The translations under genes and the position numbers were made by a program. DNA of 64,000 bases from Cardiocondyla obscurior (taxonomy: Eukaryota; Arthropoda; Insecta; Hymenoptera; Formicidae), in NCBI RefSeq assembly GCF_019399895.1, contig NW_027228788.1:688299-752298 (forward strand), in the 5' to 3' direction. This document shows positions 1 to 13,436 of this stretch, one piece after another. Numbering within the stretch: the stretch's first letter is position 1; each line of letters starts with the position of its first letter. The notes under the pieces were generated by a model. That model searched no databases, was not told the DNA's origin, and was given only the letters and a program-made list of their open reading frames with translations.

Positions 1-533
1 GAGATATGGCCGAAAAACGAAAAAAAATATTTTAGATATTTAGCAACATAGCGTTGTGCGGCATTTAAAGAAGATGAATACGGGTTTATTCCGAGTTTTC
101 TATTTTCACCAGCAGACGAAATATGGCCGAAAAACATAAAAACATATTTTTAAAATTTTGCAACGTAGCATCGTGCGCAACTAAAAATAGATGCATACGG
201 GACAATTCCGAGCTTTCAATTTGCACCAGCAGACGAAATATGGCCGAAAAACATAAAAAAAATTTTTTTTAATTTTGCAACATAGCATTGTGCGGCATTT
301 AAGAATATGCATACGGGTTTATTCCGAGTTTTTATTTTCACCAGCAGACGAAATGAACAAAAACAAAAAAAATTTTTTTAATTTGGTAACATAGCATTGT
401 GCGGCAATTAAAGAAGATGAATACGGGCCTATTCCGAGCCTATTATTTTTACCAGCAGCCGAGATATGGCCGAAAAACGAAAAAAAATATTTTAGAAATT
501 TAGCAACATAGCATTGTGAGGCATTTAAAAAAT

Positions 534-650
534 ATGCATACGGGTTTATTCCGAGTTTTCTATTTTCACCAGCAGACGAAATATGGCCGAAAAACATAAA
601 AACATATTTTTAAAATTTTGCAACGTAGCATCGTGCGCAACTAAAAATAG
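534..650. repeat. Class A monomer (117 bp, representative)
   Basis: Starts ATGCATACGGGTTTATTCC and carries CAGCAGACGAAATATGGCC followed by ACATAAAAACATATTTTT. It ends with CAACGTAGCATCGTGCGCAA and CTAAAAATAG. The GCGCAACTAAAAATAG tail (rather than GCGGCATTTAAA) is diagnostic. A monomers are almost always followed by a B or B2 monomer. Confidence 0.9.
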
Positions 651-766
651 ATGCATACGGAACAATTCCGAGCTTTCAATTTGCACCAGCAGACGAAATA
701 TGGCCGAAAAACATAAAAAAATTTTTTTTAATTTTGCAACATAGCATTGTGCGGCATTTAAAGAAT
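651..766. repeat. Class B monomer (116 bp, representative)
   Basis: Recognised by ATGCATACGGRACAATTCC and CTTTCAATTTGCACCAGCAG near the start. It then has a symmetric A-run/T-run and the GCAACATAGCATTGTGCGG tail. This copy has the variant CGGAACAATT; the usual form is CGGGACAATT. A-B is the most uniform dimer in the array. Confidence 0.9.
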
Positions 767-876
767 ATGCATACGGGTTTATTCCGAGTTTTTATTTTCA
801 CCAGCAGACGAAATGAACAAAAACAAAAAAAAATTTTTTAATTTGGTAACATAGCATTGTGCGGCAATTAAAGGAG
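767..876. repeat. Class C monomer (110 bp, representative)
   Basis: The shortest class. The ATATGGCCG block present in A, B and D is replaced by ATGAACAAAAAC. It ends in TTTGGTAACATAGCATTGTG and GCGGCAATTAAAGGAG, and the next monomer normally starts ATGAATACGGG (class D). Confidence 0.9.
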
Positions 877-993
877 ATGAATACGGGCCTATTCCGAGCC
901 TATTATTTTTACCAGCAGCCGAGATATGGCCGAAAAACAAAAAAAAATATTTTAGAAATTTAGCAACATAGCATTGTGCGGCATTTAAAAAAA
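877..993. repeat. Class D monomer (117 bp, representative)
   Basis: Starts ATGAATACGGGCCTATTCC and carries CCTATTATTTTTACCAGCAG and the CCGAGATATGGCC variant of the middle block. It ends GAAATTTAGCAACATAGCAT and TGTGCGGCATTTAAA. A variant with CCTAATCCGAGCCCATT is common right of 16 kb. Confidence 0.9.
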
Positions 994-1341
994 ATGCATA
1001 CGGGTTTATTCCGAGCCTTCTATTTTCACCAGCAGACGAAATATGGCCGAAAAACATAAAAACATATTTTTAAATTTTGCAACGTAGCATTGTGCGCAAC
1101 TAAAAATAGATGCATACGGGACAATTCCGAGCTTTCAATTTGCACCAGCAGACGAAATATGGCCGAAAAACATAAAAAAATTTTTTTTAATTTTGCAACA
1201 TAGCATTGTGCGGCAATTAAATGAGATGAATACGGGCCTATTCCGAGCCTATTATTTTTACCAGCAGCCGAGATATGGCCGAAAAACGAAAAAAATATTT
1301 TTGAAATTTAGCAACATAGCATTGTGCGGCATTTAATAAAA
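994..1341. repeat. Type A-B-D trimer higher-order repeat unit (348 bp)
   Basis: A 116 bp (994-1109), B 116 bp (1110-1225), D 116 bp (1226-1341), followed by another A at 1342. It equals the tetramer with class C missing and directly follows a complete tetramer. Trimer and tetramer units are interspersed, as expected from unequal exchange. Confidence 0.85.
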
Positions 1342-4300
1342 ATGCATACGGGTTTATTCTGAGCCTTCTATTTTCACCAGCAGACGAAATATGGCCGAAA
1401 AACATAAAAACATATTTTTAAAATTTTGCAACGTAGCATTGTGCGCAACTAAAAATAGATGCATACGGGACAATTCCGAGCTTTCAATTTGCACCAGCAG
1501 ACGAAATATGGCCGAAAAACATAAAAAATTTTTTTATTTGGCAACATAGCATTGTGCGGCAATTAAAGAAGATGAATACGGGCCATTCCGAGCCTATTAT
1601 TTTTACCAGCAGCCGAGATATGGCCGAAAAACGAAAAAAATATTTTAGATTTAGCAACATAGCATTGTGCGGCATTTAAAAAATGCATACGGGTTTATTC
1701 CGAGTTTTCTATTTTCACCAGCAGACGAAATATGGCCGAAAAACATAAAAACATATTTTTAAAATTTTGCAACGTAGCATTGTGCGCAACTAAAAATAGA
1801 TGCATACGGGACAATTCCGAGCTTTCAATTTGCACCAGCAGACGAAATATGGCCGAAAAACATAAAAAAATTTTTTTATTTGGCAACATAGCATTGTGCG
1901 GCAATTAAAGAAGATGAATACGGGCCTAATCCGAGCCTATTATTTTTACCAGCAGCCGAGATATGGCCGAAAAACGAAAAAAAATATTTTAGATATTTAG
2001 CAACATAGCGTTGTGCGGCATTTAAAGAAGATGAATACGGGTTTATTCCGAGTTTTCTATTTTCACCAGCAGACGAAATGAACAAAAAACAAAAAAAAAA
2101 ATTTTTTTAATTTGGTAACATAGCATTGTGCGGCAATTAAAGAAGATGAATACGGGCCTATTCCGAGCCTATTATTTTTACCAGCAGCCGAGATATGGCC
2201 AAAAACGAAAAAAATTTTTGAAATTTAGCAACATAGCATTGTGCGGCATTTAAAAAAATGCATACGGGTTTATTCCGAGCCTTTTATTTTCACCAGCAGA
2301 CGAAATATGGCCGAAAAACATAAAAACATATTTTTAAAATTTTGCAACGTAGCATTGTGCGCAACTAAAAATAGATGCATACGGGACAATTCCGAGCTTT
2401 CAATTTGCACCAGCAGACGAAATATGGCCGAAAAACATAAAAAAATTTTTTTATTTGGCAACATAGCATTGTGCGGCAATTAAAGAAGATGAATACGGGC
2501 CTATTCCGAGCCTATTATTTTTACCAGCAGCCGAGATATGGCCGAAAAACGAAAAAAAATATTTTAGAAATTTAGCAACATAGCATTGTGCGGCATTTAA
2601 AAAGATGCATACGGGTTTATTCCGAGTTTTCTATTTTCACCAGCAGACGAATATGGCCAAAAACAAAAAAATTTTTTTAATTTTGCAACATAGCATTGTG
2701 CGGCATTTAAAAATATGCATACGGGTTTATTCCGAGCTTTTTATTTTCACCAGCAGACGAAATGAACAAAAAACAAAAAAAATTTTTTTAATTTGGCAAC
2801 ATAGCATTGTGCGGCAATTAAAGGAGATGAATACGGGCCTATTCCGAGCCTATTATTTTTACCAGCAGCCGAGATATGGCCAAAAACGAAAAAATATTTT
2901 TAAAATTTAGCAACATAGCATTGTGCGGCATTTAAAAAATGCATACGGGTTTATTCCGAGCCTTCTATTTTCACCAGCAGACGAAATATGGCCGAAAAAC
3001 ATAAAAACATATTTTTAAAATTTTGCAACGTAGCATTGTGCGCAACTAAAAATAGATGCATACGGGACAATTCCGAGCTTTCAATTTGCACCAGCAGACG
3101 AAATATGGCCGAAAAACATAAAAAATTTTTTTAATTTTGCAACATAGCATTGTGAGGCATTTAAAAATATGCATACGGGTTTATTCCGAGTTTTCTATTT
3201 TCACCAGCAGACGAAATGAACAAAAAAAAAAAAAAATTTTTTTAATTTGGTAACATAGCATTGTGCGGCAATTAAAGGAGATGAATACGGGCCTATTCCG
3301 AGCCTATTATTTTTACCAGCAGCCGAAATATGGCCAAAAAACGAAAAAAATATTTTTGAAATTTAGCAACATAGCATTGTGCGGCATTTAAAAAAAATGC
3401 ATACGGGTTTATTCCGAGCCTTCTATTTTCACCAGCAAACGAAATATGGCCGAAAAACATAAAAAAAATTTTTTTTAATTTTGCAACATAGCATTGTGAG
3501 GCATTTAAAAAATATGCATACGGGTTTATTCCGAGCCTTCTATTTTCACCAGCAGACGAAATATGGCCGAAAAACATAAAAAACATATTTTTAAAATTTT
3601 GCAACATAGCATTGTGCGCAACTAAAAATAGATGCATACGGGACAATTCCGAGCTTTCAATTTGCACCAGCAGACGAAATATGGCCGAAAAACATAAAAA
3701 AATTTTTTTTAATTTTGCAACATAGCATTGTGCGGCAATTAAAAGAGATGAATACGGGCCTATTCCGAGCCTATTATTTTACCAGCAGCCGAGATATGGC
3801 CGAAAAACGAAAAAAAACATTTTAGAAATTTAGCAACATAGCATTGTGCGGCATTTAAAAAAAATGCATACGGGTTTATTCCGAGCTTTCTATTTTCACC
3901 AGCAGACGAAATATGGCCGAAAAACATAAAAACATATTTTTTAGATTTTGCAACGTAGCATTGTGCGCAACTAAAAATAGATGCATACGGGACAATTCCG
4001 AGCTTTCAATTTGCACCAGCAGACGAAATATGGCCGAAAAACATAAAAAAAATTTTTTTTAATTTTGCAACATAGCATTGTGCGGCATTTAAAAGATGCA
4101 TACGGGCCTATTCCGAGCCTTTTATTTTCACCAGCAGCCGAAATATGGCCAAAAACGAAAAAATATTTTTGAAATTTAGCAACATAGCATTGTGCGGCAT
4201 TTAAAAAATGCATACGGGTTTATTCCGAGCCTTCTATTTTCACCAGCAAACGAAATATGGCCGAAAAACATAAAAACATATTTTTTAGATTTTGCAACGT

Positions 4301-7300
4301 TGCATCGTGCGCAACTAAAAATAGATGCATACGGGACAATTCCGAGCTTTCAATTTGCACCAGCAGACGAAATATGGCCGAAAAACATAAAAAATTTTTT
4401 TAATTTTGCAACATAGCATTGTGAGGCATTTAAAGAATATGCATACGGGTTTATTCCGAGTTTTTTATTTTCACCAGCAGACGAAATGAACAAAAACAAA
4501 AAAATTTTTTAATTTGGTAACATAGCATTGTGCGGCAATTAAAGAGATGAATACGGGCCTATTCCGAGCCTATTATTTTTACCAGCAGCCGAGATATGGC
4601 CAAAAACGAAAAATATTTTTGAAATTTAGCAACATAGCATTGTGCGGCATTTAAAAAAATGCATACGGGTTTATTCCGAGCCTTCTATTTTCACCAGCAG
4701 ACGAAATATGGCCGAAAAACATAAAAACATATTTTTAAATTTTGCAACGTAGCATTGTGCGCAACTAAAAATAGATGCATACGGGACAATTCCGAGCTTT
4801 CAATTTGCACCAGCAGACGAAATATGGCCGAAAAACATAAAAAATTTTTTTTATTTGCAACATAGCATTGTGCGGCAATTAAAAAGATGAATACGGGCCT
4901 AATCCGAGCCTATTATTTTTACCAGCAGCCGAGATATGGCCGAAAAACGAAAAAAAAAATTTTAGAAATTTAGCAACATAGCATTGTGCGGCATTTAAAA
5001 AAATGAATACGGGTTTATTCCGAGTTTTCTATTTTCACCAGCAGACGAATATGGCCAAAAACAAAAAAAAATTTTTTAATTTTGCAACATAGCATTGTGC
5101 GCATTTAAAAATATGCATACGGGTTTATTCCGAGCTTTCTATTTTCACCAGCAGACGAAATATGGCCAAAAAACAAAAAAAAATTTTGAAATTTTGCAAC
5201 ATAGCATTGTGCGCAACAAAATAGATGCATACGGGCCTATTCCGAGCCTTCTATTTTCACCAGCAGACGAAATGAACAAAAACAAAAAAAAAATTTTTTT
5301 AATTTGGCAACATAGCATTGTGCGGCAATTAAAGGAGATGAATACGGGCCTATTCCGAGCCTATTATTTTTACCAGCAGCCGAGATATGGCCAAAAACGA
5401 AAAAATATTTTTGAAATTTAGCAACATAGCATTGTGCGGCATTTAAAAAATGCATACGGGTTTATTCCGAGCCTTCTATTTTCACCAGCAGACGAAATAT
5501 GGCCGAAAAACATAAAAACATATTTTTAAATTTGCAACGTAGCATTGTGCGCACTTAAAAATAGATGCATACGGGACAATTCCGAGCTTTCAATTTGCAC
5601 CAGCAGACGAAATATGGCCGAAAAACGAAAAAAATATTTTAGAAATTTAGCAACATAGCGTTGTGCGGCATTTAAATAAAATGCATACGGGTTTATTCCG
5701 AGCCTTCTATTTTCACCAGCAGACGAAATATGGCCGAAAAACATAAAAACATATTTTTAAAATTTTGCAACGTAGCATTGTGCGCAACTAAAAATAGATG
5801 CATACGGGACAATTCCGAGCTTTCAATTTGCACCAGCAGACGAAATATGGCCGAAAAACATAAAAAAATTTTTTTTAATTTTGCAACATAGCATTGTGCG
5901 GCAATTAAAAAAGATGCATACGGGCCTATTCCGAGCCTTCTATTTTCACCAGCAGCCGAAATATGGCCGAAAAACAAAAAAATATTTTAGAAATTTAGCA
6001 ACATAGCATTGTGCGGCATTTAAAAAGATGCATACGGGTTTATTCCGAGCTTTCTATTTTCACCAGCAGACGAATATGGCCAAAAACAAAAAAAATTTTA
6101 ATTTTGCAACATAGCATTGTGCGGCAATTAAAGATGCATACGGGCCTATTCCGAGCCTTTATTTTCACCAGCAGACGAGATATGGCCAAAAAAAAAAAAT
6201 TTTTTGAAATTTTGCAACATAGCATTGTGCGCAAAAAAATGCATACGGGTTTATTCCGAGCCTTCTATTTTCACCAGCAGACGAATATGAACGAAAAACA
6301 AAAAAAATTTTTTTAATTTGGCAACATAGCATTGTGCGGCAATTAAAGGAGATGCATACGGGCTTATTCCGAGCCTATTATTTTTACCAGCAGCCGAGAT
6401 ATGGCCAAAAACGAAAAAATATTTTTGAAATTTAGCAACATAGCATTGTGCGGCATTTAAAAAATGCATACGGGTTTATTCCGAGCCTTCTATTTTCACC
6501 AGCAGACGAAATATGGCCGAAAAACATAAAAAAATTTTTTTTTAATTTTGCAACATAGCATTGTGCGCATTTAAAAATATGCATACGGGTTTATTCCGAG
6601 CTTTCTATTTTCACCAGCAGACGAAATGAACAAAACAAAAAAAAATTTTTTAATTTGGCAACATAGCATTGTGCGGCAATTAAAGGAGATGAATACGGGC
6701 CTATTCCGAGCCTATTATTTTTACCAGCAGCCGAGATATGGCCAAAAACGAAAAAATATTTTTGAAATTTAGCAACATAGCATTGTGCGGCATTTAAAAA
6801 ATGCATACGGGTTTATTCCGAGCCTTTTATTTTCACCAGCAGACGAAATATGGCCGAAAAACATAAAAACATATTTTTAAAATTTTGCAACGTAGCATCG
6901 TGCGCAACTAAAAATAGATGCATACGGGACAATTCCGAGAGTTCAATTTGCACCAGCAGACGAAATATGGCCGAAAAACATAAAAAAAATTTTTTTTAAT
7001 TTTGCAACATAGCATTGTGCGGCAATTAAAAGAGATGAATACGGGCTTATTCCGAGCCTATTATTTTTACCAGCAGTTGAGATATGGCCAAAAAACGAAA
7101 AAAATATTTTTGAAATTTAGCAACATAGCATTGTGCGGCATTTAAAAAAAATGCATACGGGTTTATTCCGAGCCTTCTATTTTCACCAGCAGACGAAATA
7201 TGGCCGAAAAACATAAAAACATATTTTTTAGATTTTGCAACGTAGCATTGTGCGCAACTAAAATTAGATGCATACGGGACAATTCCGAGCTTTCAATTTG

Positions 7301-10300
7301 CACCAGCAGACGAAATATGGCCGAAAAACATAAAAAAATTTTTTTTTAATTTTGCAACATAGTGCGGCATTGTGCGGCAATGAAAAGAGATGAGTACGGG
7401 CCTATTCCGAGCCTATTATTTTTACCAGCAGCCGAGATATGGCCGAAAAACGAAAAAAATATTTTTGAAATTTAGCAACATAGCATTGTGCGGCATTTAA
7501 TAAAAATGCATACGGGTTTATTCTGAGCCTTCTATTTTCACCAGCAGACGAAATATGGCCGAAAAACATAAAAACATATTTTTAAAATTTTGCAACGTAG
7601 CATTGTGCGCACTTAAAAATAGATGCATACGGGACAATTCCGAGCTTTCAATTTGCACCAGCAGACGAAATATGGCCGAAAAACGAAAAAAATATTTTAG
7701 AAATTTAGCAACATAGCGTTGTGCGGCATTTAAATAAAATGCATACGGGTTTATTCCGAGCCTTCTATTTTCACCAGCAGACGAAATATGGCCGAAAAAC
7801 ATAAAAAATATTTTTAAAATTTGCAACATAGCATTGTGCGCAACTAAAAATAGATGCATACGGGACAATTCCGAGCTTTCAATTTGCACCAGCAGACGAA
7901 ATATGGCCGAAAAACATAAAAAAATTTTTTTTAATTTTGCAACATAGCATTGTGCGGCAATTAAAGAAGATGAATACGGGCCTATTCCGAGCCTATTATT
8001 TTTACCAGCAGCCGAGATATGGCCGAAAAACGAAAAAAATATTTTTGAAATTTAGCAACATAGCATTGTGCGGCATTTAAAAAGATGCATACGGGTTTAT
8101 TCCGAGTTTTCTATTTTCACCAGCAGACGAAATGAACAAAAACAAAAAATTATTTTAATTTTGCAACATAGCATTGTGCGGCAATTAAAAAGATGAATAC
8201 GGGCCTATTCCGAGCCTTTATTTTTACCAGCAGCCGAGATATGGCCAAAAACGAAAAATATTTTTGAAATTTAGCAACATAGCATTGTGCGGCATTTAAA
8301 AAAAATGCATACGGGTTTATTCCGAGTTTTCTATTTTCACCAGCAAACGAAATATGGCCGAAAAACATAAAAACATATTTTTTAAATTTTGCAACGTAGC
8401 ATTGTGCGGCAATTAAAAGAGATGAATACGGGCCTATTCCGAGCCTATTATTTTTACCAGCAGCCGAGATATGGCCAAAAAACGAAAAAAATATTTTTGA
8501 AATTTAGCAACATAGCATTGTGCGGCATTTAAAAAAAATGCATACGGGTTTATTCCGAGCCTTCTATTTTCACCAGCAGACGAAATATGGCCGAAAAACA
8601 TAAAAACATATTTTTAAAATTTTGCAACGTAGCATTGTGCGCAACTAAAAATAGATGCATACGGGACAATTCCGAGCTTTCAATTTGCACCAGCAGACGA
8701 AATATGGCCGAAAAACATAAAAAAATTTTTTTTAATTTTGCAACATAGCATTGTGCGGCAATTAAAGAAGATGAATACGGGCCTATTCCGAGCCTATTAT
8801 TTTTACCAGCAGCCGAGATATGGCCGAAAAACGAAAAAAATATTTTAGATATTTAGCAACATAGCATTGTGCGGCATTTAAAAAGATGAATACGGGTTTA
8901 TTCCGAGTTTTCTATTTTCACCAGCAGACGAATATGAACAAAAAAAAAAATTTTTTTAATTTTGCAACATAGCATTGTGCGCATTTAAAAATATGCATAC
9001 GGGTTTATTCCGAGTTTTCTATTTTCACCAGCAGACGAGATATGGCCAAAAACAAAAAAAATTTTTTGAAATTTTGCAACGTAGCATTGTGCGCAACAAA
9101 AAATAGATGCATACAGGCCTGTTCTTAGCCTTCTATTTTCACCAGCAGACGAAATGAACAAAAAACAAAAAAAAAAAATTTTTTTAATTTGGTAACATAG
9201 CATTGTGCGGCAATTAAAAGAGATGAATACGGGCCTATTCCGAGCCTATTATTTTTACCAGCAGCCGAGATATGGCCAAAAACGAAAAAATATTTTGAAA
9301 TTTAGCAACATAGCATTGTGCGGCATTTAAAAAATGCATACGGGTTTATTCCGAGCCTTCTATTTTCACCAGCAGACGAAATATGGCCGAAAAACATAAA
9401 AACATATTTTTAAAATTTTGCAACGTAGCATCGTGCGCAACTAAAAATAGATGCATACGGGACAATTCCGAGCTTTCAATTTGCACCAGCAGACGAAATA
9501 TGGCCGAAAAACATAAAAAAATTTTTTTTAATTTTGCAACATAGCATTGTGCGGCATTTAAAGAATATGCATACGGGTTTATTCCGAGTTTTTATTTTCA
9601 CCAGCAGACGAAATGAACAAAAACAAAAAAATTTTTTTAATTTGGTAACATAGCATTGTGCGGCAATTAAAGGAGATGAATACGGGCCTATTCCGAGCCT
9701 ATTATTTTCACCAGCAGACGAATATGGCCAAAAACAAAAAAAATTTTTTAATTTTGCAACATAGCATTGTGCGGCATTTAAAAATATGCATACGGGTTTA
9801 TTCCGAGTTTTTATTTTCACCAGCAGCCGAGATATAGCCAAAAAAACAAAAAAAAAATTTTTTGAAATTTTGCAACGTAGCATTGTGCGCAACTAAAAAT
9901 AGATGCATACGGGACAATTCCGAGCTTTCAATTTGCACCAGCAGACGAAATATGGCCGAAAAACATAAAAAAAATTTTTTTTTATTTGGAAACATAGCAT
10001 TGTGCGGCAATTAAAGAAGATGAATACGGGCCTAATCCGAGCCTATTATTTTTACCAGCAGCCGAGATATGGCCGAAAAACGAAAAAAAATATTTTAGAT
10101 ATTTAGCAACATAGCGTTGTGCGGCATTTAAAGAAGATGAATACGGGCCTATTCCGAGCCTTCTATTTTCACCAGCAGACGAATATGGCCAAAAAACAAA
10201 AAAATTTTTTTATTTTGCAACATAGCATTGTGCGGCATTTAAAAATATGCATACGGGTTTATTCCGAGTTTTCTATTTTCACCAGCAGACGAAATATGGC

Positions 10301-12295
10301 CAAAAAACAAAAAAATTTTGAAATTTTGCAACGTAGCATTGTGCGCAACTAAAAATAGATGCATACGGGACAATTCCGAGCTTTCAATTTGCACCAGCAG
10401 ACGAAATATGGCCGAAAAACATAAAAAATTTTTTTAATTTTGCAACATAGCATTGTGAGGCATTTAAAAATATGCATACGGGTTTATTCCGAGTTTTCTA
10501 TTTTCACCAGCAGACGAAATGAACAAAACAAAAAAAATTTTTTAATTTGGTAACATAGCATTGTGCGGCAATTAAAAGAGATGAATACGGGCCTATTCCG
10601 AGCCTATTATTTTTACCAGCAGCCGAGATATGGCCAAAAACGAAAAAATATTTTTGAAATTTAGCAACATAGCATTGTGCGGCATTTAAAAAAATGCATA
10701 CGGGTTTATTCCGAGCCTTCTATTTTCACCAGCAGACGAAATATGGCCGAAAAACATAAAAACATATTTTTAAAATTTTGCAACGTAGCATTGTGCGCAA
10801 CTAAAAATAGATGCATACGGGACAATTCCGAGCTTTCAATTTGCACCAGCAGACGAAATATGGCCGAAAAACATAAAAAAATTTTTTTTAATTTTGCAAC
10901 ATAGCATTGTGCGGCATTTAAAAATATGCATACGGGTTTATTCCGAGTTTTCTATTTTCACCAGCAGACGAAATGAACAAAAAACAAAAAAAAATTTTTT
11001 TAATTTGGTAACATAGCATTGTGCGGCAATTAAAGGAGATGAATACGGGCCTATTCCGAGCCTATTATTTTTACCAGCAGCCGAGATATGGCCAAAAACG
11101 AAAAAATATTTTAGATATTTAGCAACATAGCGTTGTGCGGCATTTAAAGAAGATGAATACGGGTTTATTCCGAGTTTTCTATTTTCACCAGCAGACGAAA
11201 TAAACAAAAAAAAAAAAAAAATTTTTTTAATTTTGCAACATAGCATTGTGAGACATTTAAAAAATATGCATACAGGTTTATTCCGAGTTTTCTATTTTCA
11301 CCAGCAGACGAGATATGGCCAAAAACAAAAAAATTTTTGAAATTTTGCAACATAGCATTGTGCGCAACAAAAATAGATGCATACAGGCCTATTCCGAGCC
11401 TTCTATTTTCACCAGCAGACGAAATGAACAAAAAAAAAAAAATTTTTTAATTTGGTAACATAGCATTGTGCGGCAATTAAAGGAGATGAATACGGGCCTA
11501 TTCCGAGCCTATTATTTTTACCAGCAGCCGAGATATGGCCAAAAACGAAAAAATATTTTTGAAATTTAGCAACATAGCATTGTGCGGCATTTAAAAAATG
11601 CATACGGGTTTATTCCGAGCCTTCTATTTTCACCAGCAGACGAAATATGGCCGAAAAACATAAAAACATATTTTTAAAATTTTGCAACGTAGCATCGTGC
11701 GCAACTAAAAATAGATGCATACGGGACAATTCCGAGCTTTCAATTTGCACCAGCAGACGAAATATGGCCGAAAAACATAAAAAAAATTTTTTTTAATTTT
11801 GCAACATAGCATTGTGCGGCATTTAAAAATATGCATACGGGTTTATTCCGAGTTTTCTATTTTCACCAGCAGACGAAATGAACAAAAAACAAAAAAAAAA
11901 TTTTTTTAATTTGGTAACATAGCATTGTGCGGCAATTAAAGGAGATGAATACGGGCCTATTCCGAGCCTTCTATTTTCACCAGCAGACGAAATATGGCCG
12001 AAAAACATAAAAACATATTTTTAAAATTTTGCAACGTTGCATCGTGCGCAACTAAAAATAGATGCATACGGAACAATTCCGAGCTTTCAATTTGCACCAG
12101 CAGACGAAATATGGCCGAAAAACATGAAAAAAATTTTTTTTAATTTAGCAACATAGCATTGTGCGGCATTTAAAAAAAATGCATACGGGTTTATTCCGAG
12201 CCTTCTATTTTCACCAGCAGACGAAATATGGCCGAAAAACATAAAAACATATTTTTAAAATTTTGCAACGTTGCATCGTGCGCAACTAAAAATAG

Positions 12296-12405
12296 ATGCA
12301 TACGGGACAATTCCGAGCTTTCAATTTGCACCAGCAGACGAAATGGCCAAAAACAAAAAAATTTTTTTAATTTGGTAACATAGCATTGTGCGGCAATTAA
12401 AGGAG
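12296..12405. repeat. B/C hybrid monomer
   Basis: Class B start (GGGACAATTCC, CAATTTGCACC) joined after GACGAAATG to a C-like end (GCCAAAAACAAAAAA, TTTGGTAACATAG). It replaces the separate B and C monomers found in the standard unit. Confidence 0.75.
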
Positions 12406-13324
12406 ATGAATACGGGCCTATTCCGAGCCTATTATTTTTACCAGCAGCCGAGATATGGCCAAAAAACGAAAAAATATTTTAGATATTTAGCAACATAGCG
12501 TTGTGCGGCATTTAAAGAAGATGAATACGGGTTTATTCCGAGTTTTCTATTTTCACCAGCAGACGAAATGAACAAAAAACAAAAAAAAAAATTTTTTTAA
12601 TTTTGCAACATAGCATTGTGAGACATTTAAAAAATATGCATACAGGTTTATTCCGAGTTTTCTATTTTCACCAGCAGCCGAGATATAGCCAAAAAAACAA
12701 AAAATAAATTTTTTGAAATTTTGCAACGTAGCATTGTGCGCAACAAAAATAGATGCATACAGGCCTGTTCCGAGCCTTCTATTTTCACCAGCATACGAAA
12801 TGAACAAAAAAAAAAAAAATTTTTTAATTTGGCAACATAGCATTGTGCGGCAATTAAAGGAGATGAATACGGGCCTATTCCGAGCCTATTATTTTTACCA
12901 GCAGCCGAGATATGGCCAAAAACGAAAAATATTTTTGAAATTTAGCAACATAGCATTGTGCGGCATTTAAAAAAAATGCATACGGGTTTATTCCGAGCCT
13001 TCTATTTTCACCAGCAGACGAAATATGGCCGAAAAACATAAAAACATATTTTTAAAATTTTGCAACGTTGCATCGTGCGCAACAAAAATAGATGCATACG
13101 GGACAATTCCGAGCTTTCAATTTGCACCAGCAGACGAAATATGGCCGAAAAACATGAAAAAATTTTTTTTAATTTAGCAACATAGCATTGTGCGGCATTT
13201 AAAAAAAATGCATACGGGTTTATTCCGAGCCTTCTATTTTCACCAGCAGACGAAATATGGCCGAAAAACATAAAAACATATTTTTAAAATTTTGCAACGT
13301 AGCATTGTGCGCAACTAAAAATAG

Positions 13325-13436
13325 ATGCATACGGGACAATTCCGAGCTTTCAATTTGCACCAGCAGACGAAATGGCCAAAAACAAAAAAAAATTTTTTTA
13401 ATTTGGCAACATAGCATTGTGCGGCAATTAAAGGAG
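13325..13436. repeat. B/C hybrid monomer
   Basis: The same hybrid as the one starting at 12296, lying 1,029 bp away. It differs slightly (TTTGGCAACATAG). It supports amplification of a block carrying this junction. Confidence 0.75.

Larger units (their letters stand above)
534..993. repeat. Type A-B-C-D tetramer higher-order repeat unit (460 bp)
   Basis: A clear example of the main higher-order unit: A 117 bp, B 116 bp, C 110 bp, D 117 bp. The preceding unit starts at 74, also 460 bp upstream, and the next A begins at 994. Neighbouring monomers in one unit differ more from each other than same-class monomers 460 bp apart, which defines a higher-order repeat. The same order recurs many times in both arms, for example around 10.4-10.9 kb, 19.5-20.0 kb, 24.0-24.2 kb and 53.5-53.9 kb. 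Confidence 0.9.
1..10123. repeat. Array sub-block: A-B-C-D / A-B-D HOR zone
   Basis: Mostly tetramer and trimer units, with the C-class ATGAACAAA variant very frequent. B2 hybrids are few (near 5.6 and 7.65 kb). A small irregularity lies near 7,360, where a TGCGGC segment is duplicated inside the GCAACATAG block. No non-satellite sequence was seen. Confidence 0.75.

Noticed and set aside
534..993. Canonical CENP-B box in the monomer
   Set aside because: The CGGG in ATGCATACGGG is not preceded by TTCG at the required spacing in any class inspected. Only a different, unproven conserved block is present.
10677..10904. Plus-strand ~70-75 codon frame across A-B dimers, nearly identical in dozens of places
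   Set aside because: It follows the homogenised A-B dimer. Both strands are open, and copies are conserved because the DNA is homogenised, not because a protein is selected.
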